Shown piece after piece: positions 9,514-20,200 of a DNA stretch of 24,473 bases. Every line of letters begins with the position of its first letter. The first letter of the stretch is position 1. A program made the translations under genes and the position numbers. Source of the DNA: Silene noctiflora. Taxonomy: Eukaryota; Streptophyta; Magnoliopsida; Caryophyllales; Caryophyllaceae. Under the pieces are notes generated by a model, which did not search any database, had not been told where the DNA came from, and worked only from the letters and a program-made list of their open reading frames with translations. Where the stretch lies: positions 11,201-35,673 of the forward strand of contig VHZZ01000403.1 in the NCBI GenBank assembly GCA_009801015.1. Reading direction: 5' to 3'.

Positions 9514-10278
9514 AATTGTCCTCCTTACACCTAAATACAATTTACCAAATAAAATTATTATATTGATTTTGGCATAAAAAGTACTATCCTCCCGGAGGAC
9601 ATAACAATTTTTCTTGTTAAATGTCAACAAGAAATTTAGCATCTATGGAGAAATATTCGGAATAAAGACAAGTTAATGCCTTAATAATCTTGTAGTGGGT
9701 AGTTGGTGAATATTGTTAATAATTTGTGCAAGTAATCCATTGGATGATGAGTTGACTCTAATTAGTCAATATTGCTATATTGCAGTCAAACAATTTTATT
9801 TTTTTGGTACATATATTGAGTCAAACAAATTAATAAGCCATTTTCGTGGGCAATTGCATTTGCAACTGCCTTATCTTTTTCTTGCTAAGGTTAAGGATGG
9901 CAATGATGTAATTTACATATTTTTGGTTTGGAAAGTGTATTAGTAGTTTTCGACGTTTGTGTTCATTATATTTGCTTTTAACACAACCAAAAAGTTAACA
10001 TATCTTAAAAAAAGAATTTAAAAGAATAAAAACTTGTATATGAGAACGATTTTTACACACATAAGTTGAAAATGGTAAGATACTGATAGAGACGCCTAAA
10101 AAAAAAGTAAAAAGTTAAACAGTTGAGATATATATATTATTTGGCATCAGAAACGAGAGTTGGGTGGATGGACCATATCTACTGATCATCGACATATACA
10201 ATGAAAATTTGTATGTTTACTAAAGTTATCGTTTGTTAATAGTTGTACCCATCAGTTACATACTCGCATCAGTAAACT
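9514..10278. other. AT-rich intergenic stretch, no gene seen
   Basis: Short open frames exist here but lack exon structure, codon character or a recognisable protein. No tRNA or clear transposon end was seen apart from the repeat that starts at 10247. Confidence 0.5.
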
Positions 10279-10476
10279 AACGTTAACCTTATCTTTTTAA
10301 ACAATTTTTTAAAAAAATTGTATGTTTAGTAACATTAACATCTTTTTAAACAATTTTTTTAAAAAAATTGTATGTTTAGTAACATTAACGTTATCTTTTT
10401 AAACGATTTGGAAAAAAAAGAACTAAAAAATATTTCAATCACTAGAAGATTATGTGCACCCATCAGTTACATACTC
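10247..10476. repeat. Palindrome-bearing minisatellite between 19-bp direct repeats
   Basis: Three head-to-tail units lie at 10279-10330, 10331-10380 and 10381 to about 10424, the last one truncated. The first two carry a hairpin of AACAATTTTTT and AAAAAAATTGT type, and the third has lost half of it. The array is bracketed by the identical 19-mer ACCCATCAGTTACATACTC at 10247-10265 and 10458-10476. It ends about 80 bp upstream of the tRNA gene. Confidence 0.8.
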
Positions 10477-10554
10477 CCGTCTTACATATCCCGTAATATA
10501 GTTTTATATTTATTATAAGTATTTAATTAAACACGTGGTAATATAAGCCAACAA

Positions 10555-10627
10555 GCCCGTCTAGCTCAGTTGGTAGAGCGCAAGGCTCTTAACCTTGTGG
10601 TCGTGGGTTCGAGCCCCACGGTGGGCG
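10555..10627 (+). tRNA. tRNA-Lys (CUU anticodon)
   Basis: The 73-nt gene folds as a full cloverleaf. The acceptor stem GCCCGTC pairs with GGTGGGC, using two G-U pairs. The D arm contains AGCTCAGTTGGTAGAGC, the anticodon stem is CAAGG/CCTTG with loop CTCTTAA (anticodon CTT at 10588-10590), and the T arm is GTGGG-TTCGAGC-CCCAC. The internal promoter boxes (TAGCTCAGTTGG and GGTTCGAGCCC) are intact. CCAACAA directly upstream is typical of plant tRNA starts, and T5 at 10633-10637 terminates pol III. It has no intron, and CCA is not encoded. It supplies Lys for AAG codons. Confidence 0.97.
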
Positions 10628-10632
10628 TTTCA

Positions 10633-10637
10633 TTTTT
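10633..10637 (+). terminator. Pol III terminator of tRNA-Lys
   Basis: Five T residues lie six bases after the last tRNA base, the usual oligo-T stop for RNA polymerase III. Confidence 0.8.
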
Positions 10638-11087
10638 ATGCTCATCGACACCAATGGTAACATGGACCCACTTTTCACACAATTTCCAACTACAAATAGT
10701 ATCACATCTAGTATTCAATTTCAGCATTTATTTTGTAGCTTGTTTTCATCAATGTGCAGGGGTTCGAATGAACACTAGCTGTGGACGGAATGTTAAAAAG
10801 ATCACTTACATGAACTGCATGCATTATTATCATCAATACATCGTCACTGCCAGTGACTCACTGAGCTGGGATTCCGAACTGATTCCTAAATATACAGTGA
10901 TCACAGCGATTATTCTGCACTTTCTTGGGGGGAATAAAAATTTAACATTTCAATGTCTGTATACACTATACAGTTATCGCCTCTAAATATTGACTTGAAC
11001 ATCAAAATATGAGGAAAACTGGGCATCATCAATCCTAGATCACCCCCCACAAAAGAAAAAAAAAAAGACCTAATTATCTTGTTTGTA
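10638..11087 (-). other. Intergenic spacer and probable PDIL5-4 3' UTR
   Basis: Open frames here do not resemble coding exons. On the minus strand, AATAAA at about 10723-10728 could be a polyadenylation signal for the gene whose stop is at 11088, which would give a 3' UTR of roughly 350 bp. There may be nearer, weaker signals. Confidence 0.35.
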
Positions 11088-11224
11088 TCAAAAATTCTTT
11101 CCTAACTCGACTTTCTTCACAATCCGCATTGTATTGTGCAGAATTGAATCCAATATCCCGGCTACCTGAAGCGAAGCATACAAGTAAAATGCTTAAAAAG
11201 GCACATGAAAAATGAGATTTCGTT

Positions 11225-11263
<39 letters not shown>

Positions 11264-14200
11264 AAACAGAGAGAACTGACCGTGAAAACGCCCCCAATAA
11301 TTGCACAAACGCTGGTAATGAAATGTGAGAAAGACCTGGGATTTTCGGTTATCAGCACCTGGCCACAAAAGGAAGGGTTTAGGGATGTGAGATTTACCAA
11401 ATAGAGATCTACTTTAAGCCATAGATTTGAATCTAAAGGTAGTTAAGTTACAAGACCTGCAATGGAGAGAGCTCAAAGTGAAATTTTGCAACCGGGATGT
11501 TGGGACTATGAACCAAGCTACTGTGAGCAGTATACTCATGCTCCTCGACCAATGTACGCTCATTTGATGTCCTCACTTCGCTTTTCACAACTTGCAGATA
11601 ATGCTCGATCTGCAATTTTATTTAAGGGATCAGATGTGCAACTGAGAGCTTCAAATTGAAGAAAACAATCACTCAATCACAGTACTCCGCAAGTGACAAT
11701 TTACAATAAGAACTAAGCATAAGAGTATATATTTAAAACTACAGAAACCGAATGTCAGAATGTAATCCAAGGAACTGATAGTCATGATAAATGAAGAAAA
11801 AACGCTAAGAACTCACGGTGACATTTGCATCCGAGGCCTCATCTTTTGTAATATAAGATTGGCCACTCAATCTATCATGGCTGGCACCCAGATAAGGCCT
11901 GATTCTCTTCATATCACTCATTATTCTTGGTGTGAGGGTCTTTCCAAAGGAAAAGTGAGTGATGACATGTGACATGTTCATCTTAGATGCATCAAACGAA
12001 TGAGATCCAGAGCGAGCAGAGATGACAAGGTTGCCAGGCACCTGTAAGGTACAGTGAAAAAAAAATATTAACATATTAACATAGAAGAAATTGATAACGA
12101 AACTAGTCAAATGTTGCACTACAGATATCAGGCCAGGCTGCATAATATCTCCAACGAACTAGAACAAGGTACAAAATATATGTCAAAAACAATTTACATC
12201 ATACTCTGTGCATATGATTTAACGTGTTATTAATTAATAACATAAGCACTCCTGAGCACATGAAAACTAATGTGAGTAAGTTTCACTTGCCTTCTTAACG
12301 CGAACAAATCCTTCAATTCTACAGCCACCTGAAGGCGGTGCAGGTCTCTTTACATTCTGAGTCTTATTATCAGACTTATCCTCAATAGCTAGATGTTGCT
12401 TCTCCAATGGAATTGATGTGAGTTGAGATTCAAAAAACTACAAAGCAGAGAAGATTCTAAGTAACCAGACAATGAGAATGATACCAAGCCAATAGTTACA
12501 AAGCTCATATTGTACAAGATTAAGTTGGTAAGCAGCAGAGCAGATCTTGAAAAAGCTTCCAACATTTTTAAACCAAATCCGATTACCTTAACAAGACTCT
12601 CAGTGTCGCGATCTCCATAATAAGACTCATGTTCATGGTGGCCATGATCGTCCCTGGTTGAAAAAACAAATTAGATAGAAACTGAGATAAATTTGATGCA
12701 GATGAGAAACTTACTCAAAGTACATGTAGTGCTTATTCCACATAGATTGGATACAATATGTGCATGTTATGTTGGAAACAACGGTATGGGAGATTACAAT
12801 TGCTTTACTTGGTGAAAGTCTTGGAACATGACAATTGACAAGTGACAAAACAACCTGATGACTTCAGCATCAACATAATGAATAGGACATCAACATATCC
12901 CATGTGTAATATTTAACGTATACAATGACTTCAATACTGTCAAGTATCGAGGGCAAACAAATTAAGGCTCAATAGTGGCAACTGGCAAAGATAGCGAACT
13001 CAAAAAGCAATAGACAAAAAACGTGATTCCAAATTCATAAAACAGATTTAATGCTTCAGTTTGATTCACCACTTTGTTGTGATAACATAGTTGGACCATT
13101 AAAAATAATGTATATGCAACTTACTTCAAGTCTGTTCCTTTCCTGAAAACTCTAATAGATGGGTACCCCTGTATGTGATGCCTGTAAATTCACAGAGCAA
13201 AATTCTTAATCCCTCAAAGATCAAATTCTATTACCCTGAGCTCTCAAAAATATAAAAAGCTAATAAAGAAACCTACTTTCTGCACAAATCAACTTGTTCA
13301 GTGCAATCAACTTTACCCAAAAGAATCCTTCCATCTGCTTCTGGATCATGTCTGAAGTAGAAACGAACGAGTGATTACGAAACCTTTTAAGAATCTTTAT
13401 CGGCAGCAACATGATGTAAAAGAAGAAAAGGAAGCACAAAACGACAATCGCATACCTCTCCCGAATAATATTTGCTGCTTTCTCCCATGAAGGTTTCTGA
13501 GCAATGAATCAAATTCAAGGTGTTAACATTGTTCCACGGTAGATTACTTAATACAAAACAATCAATGATATCAGTTATACAAAACACAAGATTTGCAAGG
13601 GATAGCGTTATAACAATTAAGGTATCAATGATCAAGCGCATCAATGAGGTCATAACAATTACAGCAACAAATTGATATGCAACTAAACATAAATATTTTA
13701 ATGACGAAAAAAATTGCAGCACAATTATGCTTTGAGAATAGAAACTTCATCATGGTATCCCATTATGTTGATCAAGAAATTTTTAAGATATGCACAATTA
13801 AAGGCTTTAAGACTTATATATGAAGTTATAAGTGGGTTGGTCAACAGCAGCAGCTAAAAGAAAGACAAGCTCTACCGTTTACTGTGTCAAGAGGTGATAA
13901 TGTATAAAGTCGTCTTTGAGAGAGGAAATACAGGCCATAGATTTAGGGCTATGCACAGTTTCCTATCAATCTGAAAACACAGGCCAATTTTCATGGATAA
14001 TGATGAACAGCACATTCATGTCAAGTTATTGCAATGGCAAAGGAGATTCAGGGACAAAGAGCATATTTTGTCATGTACGCATCGAATAGTCATTTACCAA
14101 ATGGTACAGACTTGGGGATGATGTCCCGCTTCACAAAACCAAAACAAGAGTGGAATCTTTTCTCACGATGAGAAACATTTTACCAAGTGCCATTTACTAT

Positions 14201-17200
14201 TAAAAAAAAATGTAATTCCATTGAATTCAAATAATCAGCTTAATTACATCAAGATATTGCATCATCCAGCAGATTTGTCATGGATGGTGTCTTGGATCTA
14301 TCAATTGCACATTCACCAAGCACCAACAGCACAAATTTAGGGATGGTGTCAACCTTCACATTACCAAAACAATGCTAGACGTTGGACAGGTTTCCAGAAA
14401 ACGTACCAGTCTTTTGCTCCAGAAACACCAAGGCGCATAAAAGTTGACCACCACAATATCATGCCTGTAAAAGCAAAGCCAACCGTCAATTAAGTATACA
14501 AGCTACATGTCATGTCCATGGGACATGTCCATAGTTTATATCGCACAATCAACAATAGATACAGTTATACTATAAAAAATTTCATAATAGCAATTAAGAA
14601 AATACTAAACATATACATAATGAACTAAAAACTTACTCATGTGCAACCCTCTCAAAATTTTGCCCATTGAGAGCAAGAGCACCTTCACCGTAGTCTTCCT
14701 CACCATCATCATCATGCTTAACAAGATTTGTGGTCGATCCAGATAGGTACTCCGGACCAGTTGGTCTCAGGTGAGAGTCTATTGAGAACTTACGGATTGT
14801 CTTTGTTATATTCAACCTGTTCTGAAAATAAATACTCAAAATTGAGACAATTAACAGGATTTTCAAAGCAAAACGCACAGCATTGTCCCCCCAAACTCCC
14901 CGCCAACTTAAGGGGAGAAGGTACGCAGCCCTAATAATAAATAATAAAAAGAGATTAAAGGTAAACGCTTCAAGAATATACATCTGATGTCGCAACCAGC
15001 CAACCAACAAACTTCACTATGAACTATGAAGATAAAGAAAGAAATATCCACGTGACATAATTTACCCCATTACAGGGTTTTAAATCTCTCCCCTCCTACA
15101 GTACTACTCCCTCTCTCCTCTGACTTCGTCCAAAAGTAACTAGACCAGTGAGATTCTCCATGGTGCAGACTGAAGGGAAAACTTCTGATTTGACCGTTGA
15201 TTTAGACGAACAAGGCGATTAGGTTTCCACACAACAGCACTTCCATGACCCCAAAAGCAAAAAAATATTAATACCAATAAATGGAACAAAGAGCCCCAGA
15301 TGAATTACTTTTAGAGTAAAACTTGCAAGTAAAAAATTGTCCTTATAGCATTCATAATATTGCAAACAGGGGGAATATAAGGTAACACGAAGCGATAGGA
15401 AGATAGTAATTACCGTTCCCAAGGCATCGCTCACATCCACAGAAGCAAATTCACAAGAAAGGGCTGGAAAGCTACATAAATAATTCACGGAAACGTTAGT
15501 ACCATAATTTACATAAGCTAAAGAAAAGTATAAAATTCTAATAGGGACTCAATGGGAGCAAGGAAAGGGATGACTTTACAATAAAATTCAAATTTATAAA
15601 AATAATTGGAAACATGGTAATGATATGGCAGCACCCAGACAAAAAAGATAACTAAAATAGCAATAGTAATACAGTTCAGATATGAAAATCTACCACTAAT
15701 ACTACATCCCGTGGGTTCTAATACCATGTTAAACCATGCAAACGGGACTAAACCACACCCATAAAGAGGAAAGAGAGCCCATTTCAAAAGTTCAAGGATG
15801 TTCCGTCCTAAATCCAATTGGTGATAGGAGTAACAGCCACTTGATTTATAAAGTAGTGAATTCCCTCCTCAATTTCGGGACACTCACATGTGGCCATGTG
15901 GGTAAACCACATAATATGAGCTTCTTAACAATTCCTAACAAGATAACTAGAAAAAAAGATGAATAACTAGAATTTCTTGTTTGCAGTAAAAAAAAAAAAA
16001 AAAAAAAAAAAAACATGGAAATTAAATAGAGCACATATCCGTGTTGTCCATCCTTGTCGAAGTGGTATTCGACTATTAGTTATTGAAATTTGAAGCACAG
16101 AAACGGTGCAGCGCTATTCATCTGCTTCCTCACATGGTCATCACTTCTTTTTTTTAAGTAGTACTCCCTCCAATCTTTTGGTTCTTTACAATTTCCATTT
16201 GTAGCCAATCACTTTGGTTATCTACTTATTTACCTTTCCTTTTTGGGTAAAAATGTCAAATCATGACTATGGAATTACTTTGGTGGATCCACTGTGCCAC
16301 TGAACCCAGTCACTACTTTCTCCAAAATTACCTAAAAGATTGAAGGGGAGTACTAGCAACAGTGGACTTATCAACTGGTCAGCTTACGAAGAAATTCGAA
16401 AAGTTATGCTGTCACTCAATTATTCATCAGTCAATGCAGAGTCACAGAAGCTAGGAGGTCGAAATTTGTCCATTTGGGTTTTAATTCAATAAATCAAAGC
16501 TTCTACAAATAGCAGCAGCAACAACTTTACCCTAGCCCATACTTCTATGAGCTCTAGGGAGATGAGGCAATTACTTGCACCAACGAACCAAGTCGTCAGT
16601 CATCCTTGGTTTTATAAGCCATGAGGCACATAAAGAGATGTGGCCTGTGATGTTGAGGGCCAGGGCAAGAGACAAAGGAACGCACCTCAAGGAAGTGATG
16701 CTAACATGTAAAGAGAAATGACTAGAGAATTAGAGATAAAGGTATAGAGAATCATAAAAAGAGCAAGGGTAAAAAATATAGGATTTGTATTGTAAGCTTC
16801 AGGCACCATGGGGTGTTTTTAGTGACTCTTAATTGTGCCTTGCACCCAGAAGATAAACACAGAAAAAGATGACACAGAGGAAGGGGAAGTTCAAACATCT
16901 TACAAGATTAAAGAGATGAGAACTACGTAGAACAGAAAAACTGAGACAATCAGTGCCAATTATGTCAATACCTCATATTGAATTCAATGCGTAAGAACTC
17001 TCCATCAGGGCTCTTATCAACTACAACAGATGTAGAAGTGCCCAAAGATAAATAACTACTTAGCTCCTGAAAGAAAGCATTTAAAAAATCAGCCAGTACT
17101 AAGCATAACAATGACTCTCGAAACTTTTTCAAAAGCTGTGAAAACAGAATTTACAACTAGACAGCACTTAGAAAGTTAGTAATGCCAACTAAAACAGAAC

Positions 17201-20200
17201 CCCCAACAACGGAAAATTAAAACAGAGCACCACCAACAGATATAATAATTAACACAAGCTTCAGTTTAGTTATGGATTTCAGGACCATAAGGCTAAAACA
17301 CTGCATTAACTAGAGGGTCTTGAGCTAAGATGGTTTCTGTTCATGGAGTTCAATCAGTGGCTTGGCCAGGAAAAAAAAGGTGTGGGGTATGTGATGATAT
17401 CAAATTCAATTTTTTAGCGGAGAACCTTTAATATGAGATAATGGAGTCTTATATATGCAAATATGTAACATTTTTACACATGTTTATGAAACAACTATGG
17501 TTTTTGTGCCAAAGCTGTCGAGTTCTGAAACACCCCTACGCATAGGGTGGCTACACCCCTTAATTCAATAATGACAGCTCAGATGCCCATTTAGTAGACT
17601 CTTAGCACAGTCAAAATAAGACAGTTTGTGACCGCGCACATGCGTTTGAAGCTTGGCAGCCAACCAACTTTCTATTGTCAAAGTACATGAGTAACAAAGT
17701 CAAGCAAGAGGAACTCAATGAACTAATCTTATAAGTTCAGCCATACAATTTTGAAGCAACAAATTTTACAACCGTGATTATCAAGTTTAAGAAATGAAAA
17801 CAAATCTCTTGAACCTAAAAAAAAGTTAAGATAGGCCAAGCAAGTGAGCTTCCAGGCATGTTAGACTAGCTTCATATGTAAACAAATGTCAAACACACCC
17901 ACCCATCCGGCAATACATAACATAACAAGAAATGGAAAATATAAACAAACAGTCAAACACTCATGTATGATTATTGACTATGAGTGAGATTGTACCATAG
18001 TAGAGAACCTTAGAACTACGCAAAGCTACCTACCATTCCAAACAAAAAGACCATGGCCAACGCAGCTACAATGGACAATCCTGCACCTGATAATGATGCT
18101 TCCGTTAAATCTCTGGGAATTTTTCTGCATGCAGATGGGGAGAAGATCAATTAGATAATGAGTCATGCTACTATAAGTCATTATTACAATTCACATAAAC
18201 CAACCCCAGATTTTCTTTAGGGCTTACTTTAAAAAAAGCGAGCGGTGCAGTGAGGCGCCTGCCAGGTCACATCAGACACCGTGAGGCGCATGGGATACAA
18301 AAGGCGCACCTAAGGCGCACGAGGCACACCCAAGGTGCACAAGGCGCAACTAGTGAGGCGCATTAGTGCGCAATTCCATTTTTTTTTTCCACATTCTTTT
18401 ATTTTAGCCTTGTTTTCTCCCCCTTATCCTTAATTTTCACTTTTAAAGTACATGTTCGCCCTCTTTAAAACAAAAAAGGGATTATTTTCGCACAAAATTT
18501 GATTGTAAAATATGGATGTTCTTCTGAAAAATCAGTGCGCCTTGTGTGCAAAGGCGCGAGGCGAAGCCCCTAGGATCCCATCGTCTCAGTGCGCCTTGCG
18601 CCTTCTCAAACTAAGCTTTAGGGTTTAGCCATGGTGCCATGGTGGTGTTTTTTAGTTGTCATTTCAACCATTTAAGTCACTACTAGATAAGTAGATATCT
18701 TAGTTTGAAAATGCGCAAGGCGCACCGAGGCGCTAAGGGGCCAAGGCGATGAGGCGCAAAGCGCAAGGCGAAGGCGCGCGCCTTTTGGACGCGAGGTGCC
18801 CTATTTTTAATAACAAATTTGTAATTTCCAAATACTTTTTTGGGCAACAATAGCTTTTTTAGGAGTTTTCATGTTGGCTAACATGTCAAGGAGTAAAGTT
18901 GCCAATAATGGGGAAAAGAAATGGTGAGCCATGTCTAAAAGATATGGAAAATGTGTAGTAGTTAGCCTTGTTAGGTGAGCCTTGTCTAAAAGGTAGACAA
19001 GGCGCACCTAAAATGCATCGAGGCGTTTTGGCTAGTGCCTCATCCAAGGCGCGCTTTTTTAAACTAAGGTAGATATATAAATATCCACTATGACAATCAT
19101 TACACAAACTTTTGGGTTCCTTCGCACGTCTATAAGTGACATGTTGATACGTGAACAAAATTAGTTCAATGTACTCCTCTAGTGCCACATTTATAACGAA
19201 GTTTGCTTAAGATGACCTAAAGAAAATATAACATTCCATGAGTTCTATCAGAGATTACAGTATAGGGTCATCTTATGATGGGATGAAAACTAGTCTCTAT
19301 TATTGAAATTTTAATTATAAAAGTCTCTTAGGACTATTTGAACTCATGGAAGGGTATCTTTTCTGCAGTTTTAAGTTTTAACATAATACAATCCCTTATT
19401 CTTCCTGCCAATTCTAAGCCATAAATCCTTTGTAATCATCCTACTATCAAATCTCCTTGCAAAAAACACGTCAATGTATATACAAATACTTGTTCTATTT
19501 AACGCGGTTCTTTACATTTGTTTTCTTCACATAAACCAAGGAATGAATGGAGAAAGTGGGGCAAGCTGACTTGTATCCAAGTTTACCCTTTGATTAATTT
19601 GCACTTTACATTTTAGAACTTGGGTAATGGTATACTTGTAATAATTCACAAATCCCCACAGTCGTAAAGAATCAAGTTATGTAACAAAATGGAATATGCA
19701 AAAAATCCAACGATATATAGACGAAGTACTGTTTAATAGCACAGTACAATAACCACAATATTGACTAGCAGTACAAGACCTAGACCAACGCTCGCTACAC
19801 CCTACAGTTAGCAGCTCATTGTACAAAATATGCCCAGGCTTCATCTCTCACTCCCAAATGCTAACAAAGCTGCGCTAAACACACTCCCTCCCTTCCTTAC
19901 ATTTCCATATGTTTGTCCAAAATTCTCCAGGCATATTTTCATCAAACGTATGGAAATAAAACGAATGAAGCAAGTACAAGTACATAACTACACTGAAGAC
20001 AAGAATATAGCGAAAACATTAAACAGATATACATTTGAAGCACCGACAACAGCTCATCCAACATAGAATATTTGGAACAGTCAACGCAAACTAATTTCAC
20101 TCATCCGTCAACAATTCTCCCCACATTTGCATTAATTACAACAGCTCATCCAACAAAGAATCTTCAGAACAATCACCGCCAACTAATTTCACCCAACCGC

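Noticed and set aside
9713..9943. 76-codon plus-strand open frame
   Set aside because: Composition is that of AT-rich spacer. No similarity or splice structure was recognised.
10570..10986. 138-codon plus-strand open frame
   Set aside because: It starts inside the tRNA-Lys gene and continues into AT-rich spacer. The product shows no domain and the overlap makes it an accident.
11462..11659. Plus-strand open frame opposite PDIL5-4 exon 13
   Set aside because: It is an antisense shadow of a conserved exon whose minus-strand frame matches the family residue by residue.
12226..12241. Perfect 16-bp palindrome GTTATTAATTAATAAC
   Set aside because: Short AT-only palindromes are expected by chance in DNA this AT-rich. 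It lies in an intron with no other signal.
15099..15125. TACTCCCTCTCTCC as a MITE end in PDIL5-4 intron 4
   Set aside because: No inverted partner was found before exon 4 or in the rest of the intron. It may be a fragment, but cannot be supported as an element.
17356..17580. CAGTGGCTTGGCCAGG as a hAT-like left end
   Set aside because: No matching right end or 8-bp duplication was found in the following few hundred bases.
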